The notes under the pieces are model-generated. The model saw nothing but the letters and a program-made list of their open reading frames with translations, did no database searches and was not told the DNA's origin. A program made the position numbers and the translations under genes. From the NCBI GenBank assembly GCA_947498445.1, contig CANMLK010000015.1, positions 1 to 32,125 of the forward strand: 32,125 bases of DNA. Direction: 5' to 3'. This DNA is from Beijerinckiaceae bacterium (GTDB taxonomy: Bacteria > Pseudomonadota > Alphaproteobacteria > Rhizobiales > Beijerinckiaceae). Of this stretch, positions 8,268 through 16,870 are shown piece by piece. Positions within the stretch are counted from its first letter, which is position 1; each line of letters opens with the position of its first letter.

Positions 8268-8344
8268 GCGGACTTGATCCGCGCATCCAGACGCGATGCA
8301 AGTCATTGAGCCGCACTGCTTGATGGCCGGATCAAGTCCGGCCA
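8268..8344. repeat. Paired REP-like hairpins between convergent genes ('VMAGLDPAI' repeat)
   Basis: Two hairpins lie 41 bases apart: GCGGA-CTTGA-TCCGC (8268-8282) and TGGCCGGA-TCAAG-TCCGGCCA (8324-8344, perfect 8-bp stem). Their loops are reverse complements, so the unit is an inverted pair. On the minus strand it reads AVMAGLDPAIK, a peptide seen in spurious ORFs over dispersed repeats in Hyphomicrobiales. It sits between the ends of the TctC gene and purB and could also help terminate transcription. Confidence 0.7.
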
Positions 8345-8368
8345 TGACGGCGCGGTGAGGTTGCCGCC

Positions 8369-9676
8369 TTAAGCCTGCCCAAACACGCGGTTGAAAATCG
8401 CATCGACGTGCTTGAGGTGATAGCCTAGGTCGAACAAATCTTCGAGTTCGGCGTGAGACAGTTTCGCCGTTACATCCTTGTCGGCTTTCAGCAGTGCGAG
8501 GAAGTCGCCTTCGTCGCGCCATACGGGCATGGCGTTGCGCTGCACGTATGAATAGGAATCCTCGCGCGACACGCCCTTCTGCGTCAGCGCAAGAAGCACG
8601 CGCTGGGAATGAATGAGGCCGCCCAGACGGTCGAGATTTTTCTGCATGTTGCCGGGATAGACGATCAGCTTTTCGATGACGCCGGTCATACGCGCCAGTG
8701 CGAAGTCGAGCGTCACGGTCGCATCGGGTCCGATCATGCGTTCGACCGATGAATGCGAAATGTCGCGTTCGTGCCAAAGCGCGACATTCTCCATCGCGGG
8801 CATCGCCATGCCGCGCACGAGGCGCGCCAGACCTGTCAGATTCTCCGTGAGCACAGGATTGCGCTTGTGCGGCATGGCCGACGAGCCCTTCTGGCCTTCG
8901 GAGAAAAACTCCTCGGCCTCAAGAACTTCCGTGCGCTGCAGATGACGAATTTCGGTTGCCAGTCGCTCGATGGACGAGGCGACGACGCCGAGCGTCGCAA
9001 AGAACATGGCGTGACGATCACGCGGAATGACCTGAGTCGAGACGGGCTCAGGCTTGAGGCCCATCTTCTGCGCGACATGCTCTTCCACGCGCGGATCGAT
9101 GTTGGCGAACGTGCCGACGGCGCCGGAAATTGCGCAGGTGGCTATTTCCTCGCGCGCATTCACAAGCCGCGTGCGGCAGCGGGCAAACTCGGCATAGGCC
9201 TGCGCCATCTTGAGGCCGAAGGTGACGGGCTCGGCGTGGATGCCATGGGAGCGGCCAATGCACGGCGTCATCTTGTGCTCGAACGCGCGCTTCTTGAGCG
9301 CGGCGAGCAGGGCGTCGACATCTGCAATGAGAATGTCGGAGGCGCGCATCAATTGCACGGCAAGGCATGTGTCGAGAACGTCAGACGACGTCATGCCCTG
9401 ATGGACGAAGCGCGAATCTTCGCCGATGAATTCGGCAAGGTGCGTGAGGAAGGCGATGACGTCATGTTTGGTGACGCGCTCGATTTCGTCGATGCGATCG
9501 ACGTTGAAGACGGCGCTTCCCGCGCGGTCCCAGATCGTCTTGGCGCTCTCCTTGGGGATGACGCCGATCTCGGCCAGCGCGTCGCAGGCGTGCGCCTCGA
9601 TTTCGAACCAGATGCGGAACCGCGTCTGCGGATCCCAGATCTTCACCATTTCGGGGCGGGAATAGCGCGGGATCAT
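8369..9676 (-). CDS. purB: Adenylosuccinate lyase
   Basis: 435 residues, the usual length for the shorter PurB form. It contains TSSDVLDTC (about 96-104), the histidine region IGRSHGIHAEP (about 140-150) and the fumarase/aspartase superfamily signature GSSAMPHKRNP (about 264-274), whose serine lies on the flexible catalytic loop. The enzyme removes fumarate from SAICAR and from adenylosuccinate, in purine synthesis and AMP formation. It lies 18 nt downstream of rpe on the same strand, so the two are probably co-transcribed. Confidence 0.97.
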   Translation of the reverse strand: MIPRYSRPEMVKIWDPQTRFRIWFEIEAHACDALAEIGVIPKESAKTIWDRAGSAVFNVDRIDEIERVTKHDVIAFLTHLAEFIGEDSRFVHQGMTSSDVLDTCLAVQLMRASDILIADVDALLAALKKRAFEHKMTPCIGRSHGIHAEPVTFGLKMAQAYAEFARCRTRLVNAREEIATCAISGAVGTFANIDPRVEEHVAQKMGLKPEPVSTQVIPRDRHAMFFATLGVVASSIERLATEIRHLQRTEVLEAEEFFSEGQKGSSAMPHKRNPVLTENLTGLARLVRGMAMPAMENVALWHERDISHSSVERMIGPDATVTLDFALARMTGVIEKLIVYPGNMQKNLDRLGGLIHSQRVLLALTQKGVSREDSYSYVQRNAMPVWRDEGDFLALLKADKDVTAKLSHAELEDLFDLGYHLKHVDAIFNRVFGQA

Positions 9677-9694
9677 CGCAAGGTCTTTCTGCGT

Positions 9695-10375
9695 TCAGAC
9701 GAGTTCGCCGCGCGCGGTCAGCGCTGCGCGGCGGATCGCGTCAATGTTGCTTTTGTAGGCCGGTTCGCCGCCCTTGAAGACGGCGGAGCCTGCGACGAGC
9801 CAATTGGCGCCGGCCGCGACGATGGCGCCAGCGTTGTCGGCGGTGAGGCCGCCGTCGACTTCCAGATCAATCGGCCGGTCGCCAATCATCGCGTGAATAC
9901 GGCGGATTTTGTCGAGGCAGGCGGGAATGAACTTTTGCCCGCCAAAGCCCGGGTTGACCGTCATCACAAGGATCAGGTCGAGATCGTCGAGCACATATTC
10001 CAGCACGCTTTCGGGTGTGCCGGGATTGAGCGAAACGCCGGCCTTTTTGCCCAGCGCCCTTATGGCCTGCAGCGAGCGATGGAGGTGGGGCCCGGCCTCT
10101 GCGTGGACCGTGATGATGTCCGCGCCGCCCTTGGCGAAGGCCTCTAAATAGGGGTCTACCGGGGAGATCATCAAATGGACGTCGAACACTTTGTCCGTGA
10201 CCTTGCGGATGGACTTCATCACATCCGGGCCAAACGTGATGTTGGGGACGAAATGGCCGTCCATGACATCTACGTGAACCACATCGCCGCCCGCAGCCAT
10301 GACCGCGCGCACGTCGTCGCCAAGCCGCGCGAAATCGGCGGACAGGATTGAGGGGCAAATTTGAAAAGGTCGCAT
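9695..10375 (-). CDS. rpe: Ribulose-phosphate 3-epimerase
   Basis: 226 residues with the TIM-barrel motifs of the family: [34 protein letters not shown] (metal-binding His and Asp), [30 protein letters not shown] and [10 protein letters not shown]. It interconverts ribulose 5-phosphate and xylulose 5-phosphate in the pentose phosphate (or Calvin) pathway. There is no sign of neighbouring Calvin-cycle genes, so the housekeeping role is likely. It is divergent from the MFS gene and precedes purB. Confidence 0.97.
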   Translation of the reverse strand: MRPFQICPSILSADFARLGDDVRAVMAAGGDVVHVDVMDGHFVPNITFGPDVMKSIRKVTDKVFDVHLMISPVDPYLEAFAKGGADIITVHAEAGPHLHRSLQAIRALGKKAGVSLNPGTPESVLEYVLDDLDLILVMTVNPGFGGQKFIPACLDKIRRIHAMIGDRPIDLEVDGGLTADNAGAIVAAGANWLVAGSAVFKGGEPAYKSNIDAIRRAALTARGELV

Positions 10376-10524
10376 GGCGCGGCGGTAGCATGGGAGACGA
10401 CCGCGAGTCCATCATATCGGAGCTGCAGACTGGAGCGGCGGTTGGCAGGCCTCATGCATCCTGGGCGTGTCGCCCATGCGAAGGCGCAGATGAGAAAAAC
10501 TTGGCGGCGCCCTATGTTGATCTC

Positions 10525-11793
10525 ATGAACGCCGCTCCGCCCGCTCGCCCACCCTCCCGGCCGCCAAGATTCAGTGACAACGTCATCATCTTTGGAATAG
10601 CCATCGGCCAGATCCTGACGTTTGGCGTTCTTTTCCATTCGTTTTCGCTCTTCGTTGCGCCGTTGCAGCAGGAATTTGGCTGGACGACGACGCAAATCAC
10701 GCTGGCCTTCACCATTGGGCTTTTCTGCGCAGACCTGTTTGGAATTCCGGTCGGCCATTGGGTGGACAGAAGCGGCGGCCGTTGGGCGATGGCGGTGGGC
10801 TCGACTTTTGCAGCCATATTGCTCGCTCTTTGGTCACGGATCGATAGCCTGTGGGAGTTTTATGCGATCTGGGTCGCGCTGGGTTTTGCGCAATCCATGT
10901 CGCTCTACAACGTCGCCGCAGCAGTCGTGACGGCAAACACCAACGATTACCGCCGTGGGCTGACGCTGCTCGCCATCCTTACGGGTCTTTCGTCGGTGGC
11001 GGTCGTGCCGCTCGCAAGTCTGGCCATTGAGGCCTGGGGCTGGCGTCACGGCCTCGTCGTGCTTGCTATCGTCCAGCTTCTTGGGCCTGCCCTGATCTAC
11101 TTCACCGTTCTGCGCGGCACGGTCGGCAGCCGCACGGCGGAGTACGAACGGCGCAAAGTGGCGCTTTCCGAGGGGCGGCTGCCGTCTACCGGGGCCAGCT
11201 CACCGCTGCGTTCAGCAATTCGGACGCCAACCTTCTGGCTCTTTGCTGTTGCCTTCTCGGTTCACTGGTTCGTCATCACGTCAATGCTCATCCACATGTT
11301 GCCAATTCTGGTCGAGATGAGCGTGACGTATCAGGTCGCGGTGGCGATCTTTGCTATTAACGGACCAGCGGCGGTGATTGGGCGGCTCGCGCTTTACGTG
11401 TTCGATCCCAAGGCTTCCGCTCGCAAGAGCGGCCGCATCGCCTTTCCGATGTTTGCGGTGGGCATGTTGTTGCTGATCTTTGTCGCGCCGCTTGGCCTCT
11501 GGGGGCTCATCCTCTTCGCCACGGTGTATGGCATGTCGGCCGGCGTACTGATGGTCGTGCGACAGACCGCCATCGTGGAGGCGTTCGGTATCCGGGGGTA
11601 CGGCGCGATTACGGGAGCGCTGACGACGGTGTGCATCCTGCCGCGCACCATGGCGCCGGTGGCTGTCGCGGTGATGCGCGACGGCTTCGACTCCTATCAG
11701 CCGGTGCTGTGGATTTTGTTTGGGCTCATCCTGATTGGAACAGCCGCATTCTGGGTCGCTTTGCGGGGCGCGCGGTTTGGAGTTCAGCGATAA
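10525..11793 (+). CDS. MFS transporter (OxlT/MCT-like, 12 TM)
   Basis: A 422-residue polytopic membrane protein in the major facilitator fold. There are about 12 hydrophobic segments and a loop 2-3 motif region with GIPVGHWVDRSGGRWAM, a version of the MFS G-x3-D-R-x-G-R-R pattern. The GQILTFGVLFHSFSLFVAPL and EFGWTTTQITLAFT segments resemble the oxalate/formate antiporter and monocarboxylate subgroup. The substrate is unknown. The ORF is open further upstream; the ATG at 10525 was preferred because it leaves a normal short cytoplasmic N-terminus, but its ribosome site is weak and 10390 is an alternative. The 3' end overlaps the convergent small gene by 10 nt. Confidence 0.85.
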   Translation: MNAAPPARPPSRPPRFSDNVIIFGIAIGQILTFGVLFHSFSLFVAPLQQEFGWTTTQITLAFTIGLFCADLFGIPVGHWVDRSGGRWAMAVGSTFAAILLALWSRIDSLWEFYAIWVALGFAQSMSLYNVAAAVVTANTNDYRRGLTLLAILTGLSSVAVVPLASLAIEAWGWRHGLVVLAIVQLLGPALIYFTVLRGTVGSRTAEYERRKVALSEGRLPSTGASSPLRSAIRTPTFWLFAVAFSVHWFVITSMLIHMLPILVEMSVTYQVAVAIFAINGPAAVIGRLALYVFDPKASARKSGRIAFPMFAVGMLLLIFVAPLGLWGLILFATVYGMSAGVLMVVRQTAIVEAFGIRGYGAITGALTTVCILPRTMAPVAVAVMRDGFDSYQPVLWILFGLILIGTAAFWVALRGARFGVQR

Positions 11794-12110
11794 TCGGGCG
11801 GAAGGGCCTGGACCCGCGCCACTGCGTCCGCCCATTGCTTGCAAAACTCGGGGAGGTTGGCCGCTTCACGCTCTACGACGCCGTAAAGTTCGTCGAGTTC
11901 ATCCTCTTCCAGCCCGGATTTTTCCTCGACATGGGCAATTGCTGCTTCGAGGCGAAGCATCTCGGAAGCTGAGGGCGTAACGTCCTTGCAGGAGTCGAAG
12001 GCGATGTCATAGCGATAAAGGTCGTGCAGGGCTGTGCGCCAGTAAGCCTCCGTCTGGGCAAACGCGCCGGGGGCGCAGAGCATCAAGACGGCAAGGATCT
12101 TCAATCGCAT
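11784..12110 (-). CDS. Small exported protein of unknown function
   Basis: A 108-residue product with a clear signal peptide (ILAVLMLCAPGAFA-Q, cleavage about residue 18). The mature part is short, mostly helical-looking and acidic, with EEKSGLEEDELDELYGVVER and two cysteines (about 41 and 90) that could form a disulfide in the periplasm. I do not recognise a family. Its last 10 bases overlap the end of the MFS gene on the other strand. The gene is supported by its signal peptide and codon pattern. Confidence 0.65.
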   Translation of the reverse strand: MRLKILAVLMLCAPGAFAQTEAYWRTALHDLYRYDIAFDSCKDVTPSASEMLRLEAAIAHVEEKSGLEEDELDELYGVVEREAANLPEFCKQWADAVARVQALPPDYR

Positions 12111-12252
12111 ACTTTGTTCCAGTTCACGCGACCCCGTCGCCGCTTTCGGATTGGAGAGCCGCAGTTCACTCCAGCCCTACATGTGTTCGACGATTGTGAC
12201 TTTCGCAAGAGGCCAGCATATTCAAAGTCGTATTGAGCAAGAAGCGTTCCCT

Positions 12253-13248
12253 CTAGCGGCCAAAGCGATCCTTCCAGGCGGGCAAGGCGCCGACAAATGG
12301 CAACGCTTTGGCCTCATAGACAGCGCGCGCACAGGCGCGGCTGAGGCAAGATGCCGCTGCGCCGCCAAGCTCGGCCAATTGGCGCAGATCAACGGGCTTG
12401 CCGGATTCGCCTGTGCCCGCCGCAAAAACAACGTCGCCATCCATGGGCGCATGCGAGGGCCGGATCGCGCGCGCAAGCCCATCGTGCGCCATGATGGCGA
12501 TGCGCTTGGCTTGAGCCTTTGTCAGAACGGCGTCGGTCGCGACGATGGCGATGGTTGTGTTCTCGCGGGCCCGGTCGCCCTTGAGGGGTTGCGCATCGGC
12601 GCGATCCGGGTCGAACCGCGCCGGGGCGCCGAGTCCGCCAAATTCATTGTTGCGCTCGTCCGGGCCCGCCCAGAAGTGGGGCCCCCCATTGATCAGGACG
12701 CTCCCCACGGCGTTGACCACAACGAGGGCGCCGATCGTGAATCCGCTGCGGGTTTGCGCGCTGGCAGACCCGAGGCCGCCCTTAAGGTCCACAATCGTGG
12801 CCCCATAGCCGGCCCCAGCGGTGCCCAGCTCGAAATCGAGGGCTGCGTTGGCGGCGGCTTCGCGACCCAGTCCCCACCACGGCGGCGGGTCGGTCCAGTC
12901 AAGCGCACCCCCTGCGAGAAGGTCAAAGACGATGGCGCCCGGCGCAATGGGCACGCGCGCGGCGCCAATTTCCAGGCCACGGCCGATGGCGCGCAGGTGG
13001 GCCATGACGCCGCCCATGGAATCAAGCCCATAGGCCGAGCCGCCTGACAGGACGAGCGCATCTACAGTCTCGACGCTGGCTTCGGGCTCGAGCAATGCCG
13101 AATCACGCACGCCCGGCGCTCCTCCATGGATAGCGACCGAGGCGACGGAGGGTTTGTCGAACACAAGGGCGGTGACGCCGCTCGCAATTCGCGCGTCGTG
13201 GGCGTTGCCCACACTCAGTCCGGGTACGTCGGTGATGAGGTTGCGCAT
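12253..13248 (-). CDS. P1-family (S58) N-terminal-nucleophile peptidase, DmpA/NylC-like
   Basis: The 331-residue protein has ITDVPGLSVGNAHD at the N-terminus, LVLSGGSAYGLDSMGGVM (about 66-82) and AREN-TTIAIVATDAVLTK (about 227-244). These identify the DmpA / 6-aminohexanoate-oligomer hydrolase family, which self-cleaves to expose an N-terminal nucleophile. By analogy with NylC, which cleaves between Asn and Thr, the expected break is Asn230-Thr231, with Thr231 as nucleophile. Substrates of relatives include N-terminal D- or L-amino acid amides and short amide oligomers; the one here is unknown. No signal peptide is seen, so it is probably cytoplasmic. Confidence 0.9.
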   Translation of the reverse strand: MRNLITDVPGLSVGNAHDARIASGVTALVFDKPSVASVAIHGGAPGVRDSALLEPEASVETVDALVLSGGSAYGLDSMGGVMAHLRAIGRGLEIGAARVPIAPGAIVFDLLAGGALDWTDPPPWWGLGREAAANAALDFELGTAGAGYGATIVDLKGGLGSASAQTRSGFTIGALVVVNAVGSVLINGGPHFWAGPDERNNEFGGLGAPARFDPDRADAQPLKGDRARENTTIAIVATDAVLTKAQAKRIAIMAHDGLARAIRPSHAPMDGDVVFAAGTGESGKPVDLRQLAELGGAAASCLSRACARAVYEAKALPFVGALPAWKDRFGR

Positions 13249-13305
13249 GGATGCAGCGAATCACGAATCCGGGCGCGCGGGTAGCTCTATTGAGGAGCCG
13301 CGTGC

Positions 13306-13329
13306 AAAAAAACCGGCGTTTCCACCGGG
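13306..13329 (-). terminator. Rho-independent terminator in the leader of the P1 peptidase gene
   Basis: Read on the minus strand: CCGGTG-GAAA-CGCCGG followed by seven T residues. The 6-bp stem has one G-U pair and a GNRA tetraloop. It lies about 60 nt upstream of the peptidase start codon in the same direction, with no recognisable gene before it, so it would end either a small RNA or an attenuated leader. Confidence 0.6.
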
Positions 13330-13456
13330 CGTTCTGATTTGAGGACCTGAGAACAAGCTCAGATCGACGCCAGGCTTTTTTGTGTTCACGCGAACGTGCC
13401 GGCCTGCGACCTTGCGTGGCCTTCCTCGCGCCCCCGTCTCTGATTAAGAGCGTAGT

Positions 13457-14185
13457 ATGGTCGATGTCACGCTCACAGCCGCCGTTTTCGCGGGACTTTT
13501 GTCCTTCTTGAGCCCGTGCGTACTGCCTCTAGTGCCGCCGTACCTGACGTTCATCGCGGGGACGACCGTCGAGGAACTCGCGGAAGGGGGAGAGCGCCGC
13601 GCGCGGCGCGACGTCGCCTTTGCCGCCATTTTGTTCGTGCTCGGCTTTTCGACGGTCTTCGTGGCGCTGGGCGCGACTGCATCCGTGTTCGGCCAGGTGA
13701 TCCGTTCGCACATCGGCACGTTGTCCGCGCTTGCGGGCGTTGCGATCATCGCCATGGGGCTTCACTTCCTCGGCGTCTGGCGCATGGCGTTCATGTATCG
13801 AGAAAAGCGCGTCAACGTGGAAAAGCCGGTCGGGGTCTGGGGCGCCTATGTAATGGGGCTGGCCTTCGCGTTTGGCTGGACGCCCTGCATCGGGCCGATT
13901 CTTGCGGCCATTCTCACCGTGGCCGGGAGCGAGGACACCGCAGCCCGCGGGGCCATTTTGCTGGGCGCATATTCGGCGGGACTGGGCATCCCGTTCTTGA
14001 TGGCGGCGCTGGCCATCGAGCCGTTCATGAGGTTTCTCGGCCGCTTCAAGAAGAACTTCTACGTTGTGGAGCGGGTGGTCGGCGTCCTTCTGGTCGCTAC
14101 GGGAATCGCGTTCATGACCGGGGCCATGACCTCGATGTCTTTCTGGCTGCTTGAAACCTTCCCCGCGCTGGCAAAGCTGGGCTGA
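13457..14185 (+). CDS. ccdA: Cytochrome c biogenesis protein CcdA (thiol-disulfide electron transporter)
   Basis: A 242-residue integral membrane protein with about six helices and the two conserved cysteine-proline motifs: LSPCVLPLVPPYL (Cys21) and WTPCIGPILA (Cys144). It passes reducing equivalents from cytoplasmic thioredoxin across the inner membrane to periplasmic thioredoxin-like proteins that reduce apocytochrome c. The length fits the short CcdA form, lacking the periplasmic domains of DsbD. No other cytochrome c maturation genes are nearby. It is followed at once by a strong bidirectional terminator. Confidence 0.95.
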   Translation: MVDVTLTAAVFAGLLSFLSPCVLPLVPPYLTFIAGTTVEELAEGGERRARRDVAFAAILFVLGFSTVFVALGATASVFGQVIRSHIGTLSALAGVAIIAMGLHFLGVWRMAFMYREKRVNVEKPVGVWGAYVMGLAFAFGWTPCIGPILAAILTVAGSEDTAARGAILLGAYSAGLGIPFLMAALAIEPFMRFLGRFKKNFYVVERVVGVLLVATGIAFMTGAMTSMSFWLLETFPALAKLG

Positions 14186-14191
14186 CAAAAC

Positions 14192-14227
14192 AAAAAGTCC
14201 GGAAGCGCATCCGCTTCCGGCCCTTTT
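14192..14227. terminator. Bidirectional rho-independent terminator between ccdA and livK
   Basis: CCGGAAGCG-CATC-CGCTTCCGG is a perfect 9-bp stem with a 4-nt loop. It is flanked by CCCTTTT on the plus side and, read on the minus strand, by ACTTTTTGTTTT. It would stop both convergent transcripts. Confidence 0.9.
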
Positions 14228-14246
14228 CCAAAACTGTCGGATCGAC

Positions 14247-15362
14247 TCAGAGCTGCTCGTAGACCAGCTTGCCGTCGGCCGCTTTACGCCATTCGTAGAC
14301 CACGTAGTCGGCGTCCGTGCGGTCGCCCTTCTTATCGAATGACAGAGGGCCAAGAACCGTATCGAACGTGCGGCCCGAATGGATGACCTCGGCGACCTTC
14401 TTCGGGTCGAGGCTCTTGGCTGCTTCCGCCGCCTGCTTGAGGACCTGCACCGATGCGTAGCTGTAGAGCGTATAGGCCTCGGGGTTGATTTTCTTGGCCT
14501 CGAAACGCTTCACGATTTCGGCCACGCCGGGGCGCTTGGTCGGGTCGGGACCATAGCTCATCAGCGTGCCCTGACCGGCGTCGCCAGCGATGGCGCCGAA
14601 CTCGGCGGAGGCGATGCCGTCGCCGCCCAACAGGACAGCCTTGACGCCGGCGCCGCGCATCTGTCGCAAGATCAGACCCGCTTCCGTGTGCAGGCCGCCG
14701 AACATGATGACCTCCACGCCCTGTGTGCGAAACCGCTGGACGAGTGCGGAGAAATCCTTCTCGCCGACGTTGACGCCGTCATAGATGGCTTCCTTCACGC
14801 CAAGGCCGTTCATCGCCTTCTTGGTTTCGTCGGCGAGGCCCTTTCCGTAGGGCGTCTTGTCGTGGATCACCGCGACTTTCTTGCCCTTCATCTTGTCAGC
14901 AATGTACTTGCCGAGCACAGCGCCCTGCTGATCGTCGCGACCGCATGTGCGGAACACATTCCACAATTTGCGCTCGGTAAAGGTGGGGTTTGTCGAGGCC
15001 GGCGTGATCTGGAGGATGCCGTTTTCGTTGTAGACTTCGGAGGCCGGTATCGACACGCCGGAATTGAAGTGGCCGACGACGAACTTCACGCCATCGCCCA
15101 CGAATTTGTTGGCGACGGAGACGCCCTGCTCGGGGCGCGAAGCATCGTCGCCGATAAACACCTGAATCTTTTGTCCCAGGATGCCGCCCGCGGCGTTCAA
15201 ATCCTCGACCGCCTGCTCGGCGCCGTTCTTCAGCTGCGCGCCAAAGGCCGCAGATGCGCCGGTGACCGGACCTGCAATGCCAAGCCGGACTTGCGCGTGC
15301 GCTGTCGGCGCGAGGCTAAGGCCAGCCGCAAGTGCGATGCCGGTAAGCCAGAATTTTTTCAT
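14247..15362 (-). CDS. livK: Branched-chain amino acid-type ABC transporter substrate-binding protein (LivK family)
   Basis: 371 residues with a signal peptide (PTAHA-QVRLG, cleavage about 23) and a Peripla_BP_6 domain. Visible blocks include VRLGIAGPVTGASAAFGAQL, EDLNAAGGILGQKIQV, PASTNPTFTERKLWNVFRTC and VAVIHDKTPYGKG. It would bind a branched-chain or other hydrophobic amino acid in the periplasm; relatives also bind aromatic acids, so the ligand is open. GGAAGGGAGC precedes the ATG. It is separated from livFGMH by the TctC gene and a small membrane gene, so it probably has its own promoter. Confidence 0.93.
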   Translation of the reverse strand: MKKFWLTGIALAAGLSLAPTAHAQVRLGIAGPVTGASAAFGAQLKNGAEQAVEDLNAAGGILGQKIQVFIGDDASRPEQGVSVANKFVGDGVKFVVGHFNSGVSIPASEVYNENGILQITPASTNPTFTERKLWNVFRTCGRDDQQGAVLGKYIADKMKGKKVAVIHDKTPYGKGLADETKKAMNGLGVKEAIYDGVNVGEKDFSALVQRFRTQGVEVIMFGGLHTEAGLILRQMRGAGVKAVLLGGDGIASAEFGAIAGDAGQGTLMSYGPDPTKRPGVAEIVKRFEAKKINPEAYTLYSYASVQVLKQAAEAAKSLDPKKVAEVIHSGRTFDTVLGPLSFDKKGDRTDADYVVYEWRKAADGKLVYEQL

Positions 15363-15506
15363 GGAAAACGCTCCCTTCCGAGGTCGCTGCGGGCGTTCTT
15401 CGCCGGAGCGGAGGCTCGCAGCTTATCCCGATGGGGTAAAATTTGAAGCTATTTTCACGGATTGTGCCACTCTCCATTTCTGGAGTCTACGCGCATTTTT
15501 GGCCAA

Positions 15507-15629
15507 GCCCGGCAAGAGGCAATTTCCGCCGCCTACCTCCCCAACGTGGCCGCAAAGGATGGGACGGTGATCGGCGGGGTTCAGACCGGCGCATTGCTCG
15601 ACCAAGTCATCAGCGTGAATGCAGGGTAA
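15507..15629 (+). pseudogene. Decayed internal fragment of a TctC/Bug-type gene
   Basis: The plus strand reads ISAAYLPNVAAKDGTVIGGV then QTGALLDQVISVNAG and a TAA. This matches the TctC core normally seen as AANYLYNVAPKDGTVIG. Directly upstream, in another frame, CCCGGCAAGAGGCAATTT resembles the MPGAGGN codons, which implies a frameshift near 15520. No start, signal peptide or remaining two thirds are present. It lies between livK and the intact convergent TctC gene and is on the opposite strand to both. Confidence 0.75.
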
Positions 15630-15660
15630 AATGACAAAATATGTCGAGTGCAGTCTAAAA

Positions 15661-16716
15661 TTACTGCATCCCGATGGTTTTACGAACGCGCTCGATTTGA
15701 GCCGAAGGTAAGTTGTAAAGCGCCCTCACGCGCGTTTCCAACTCGTCACCTGACATGGGATCCACGCTCAGATTAAGCTTTTGCGCCTCGGCAAGAAGCG
15801 CTGGGTCTTGCAGCGCCGCCATAAAAGCTTTTTTCACCGCTTCGACGCGATGTGAGGGAACTTCCGGGGCCATGACAAAAGGCCGCGTGAACAAGAGTTG
15901 CGCATAAATAGCCTCAAGCAGCTGCCGATCATCGGCTGTCTTGGCGAAGTCGAGAGCTTTGGGAACGCCTTGCCTGTCAAGTTCGGGCTCTCCGCGCAGT
16001 GTTTCTTGTACTAACGCGCGCATGGGAGAGTCTGGCTTGAACCAATGCGGCCTTTGGGTGATGGTGGCCTGATAGCCGATCCCACAGAGGCCGTGCACCT
16101 CACCTTTTTCCATCGCTAACATGACATCGCGGGACCCGGCGTAGCCAGTCACGAGTTTAATGCGCGCGCCCAAGATATTGATGAGGGCCAGAGGCATGTC
16201 GCGGGTTGTTCCACCACTCGCGCCTATTATGATTTCTTTTGTAAATATCTCATCGAAGGTTTGTACAGGCGCATCTCGGCGTACGACGCAAACAGCGACT
16301 TCGGAGTTCGCACTGCCGATGAAGTTGAGTTTCAAAGGTTGATACCGAACAAGAGAGCGGTCGCCTAACAGGGCATCAAGCAGGGAGCCCGAAGAGGATG
16401 CAGCAATCACGGTTCCGTCTTTGGCGGCGAGTGCAGAAACATGAGCCACTGCAGTATTGCCGCCCGCCCCGGGCATGTTGGAGGGCGTTATAGTCGGGCG
16501 TCCTGGCAAATGGCTTGTGAGATGGCGCGCGACAAGACGTCCATAAAAATCGTAGCCGCCTCCCGCGCCTGACCCGATGATAAGCGACATTGACCGGCCG
16601 CGGTAAAAGTCTTCCACCTCTTTCTGCGCGAAAGCGTTGGTGGTCGCTCCGATAAGTCCGGTCGCAAGCGCTACGATCCCGGCGTAGCTCACGAAAATGC
16701 GAGACATGCGTCGCAT
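15661..16716 (-). CDS. TctC/Bug-type periplasmic substrate-binding protein (orphan)
   Basis: 351 residues with an N-terminal hydrophobic signal (VALATGLIGATTNAFA-Q), then EVEDFYRGRSMSLIIGSGAG, GGYDFYGRLVARHL, the NMPGAGGNTAVAHVSALAAK core and KDGTVIAASSSG. This is a second intact TctC/Bug binding protein in the window, again without TctAB partners. It shares YGRLVARHL with the IS-truncated copy at the left edge. The start was placed at ATG 16716 because the signal peptide begins there and AAGGG lies 8 nt upstream; ATG 16707 is also possible, while the longer tracked ORF lacks a plausible signal. Bases here look less GC-rich than in its neighbours, which could mean separate acquisition. Confidence 0.9.
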   Translation of the reverse strand: MRRMSRIFVSYAGIVALATGLIGATTNAFAQKEVEDFYRGRSMSLIIGSGAGGGYDFYGRLVARHLTSHLPGRPTITPSNMPGAGGNTAVAHVSALAAKDGTVIAASSSGSLLDALLGDRSLVRYQPLKLNFIGSANSEVAVCVVRRDAPVQTFDEIFTKEIIIGASGGTTRDMPLALINILGARIKLVTGYAGSRDVMLAMEKGEVHGLCGIGYQATITQRPHWFKPDSPMRALVQETLRGEPELDRQGVPKALDFAKTADDRQLLEAIYAQLLFTRPFVMAPEVPSHRVEAVKKAFMAALQDPALLAEAQKLNLSVDPMSGDELETRVRALYNLPSAQIERVRKTIGMQ

Positions 16717-16870
16717 AACTCCATCCCTTGGCGAATCTGGTGAACTTGAATTTGATCTTTGCGTCCAGGCGACGCCGAGGATCTTAACGCGTGTTCCGCG
16801 AGTCAAGCGCTGTCTGAGATTATCTGACCTCAGCCTCGAACACGTCGAGTGCGCGAAAAGCGCCCGGCGG

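Noticed and set aside
8753-10147. 464-residue plus-strand ORF over purB and rpe
   Set aside because: Antisense shadow of two well-identified enzymes; composition is typical of reverse-strand frames in GC-rich DNA.
14379-15446. 355-residue plus-strand ORF over livK
   Set aside because: Antisense to a complete LivK with signal peptide; no recognisable domain.
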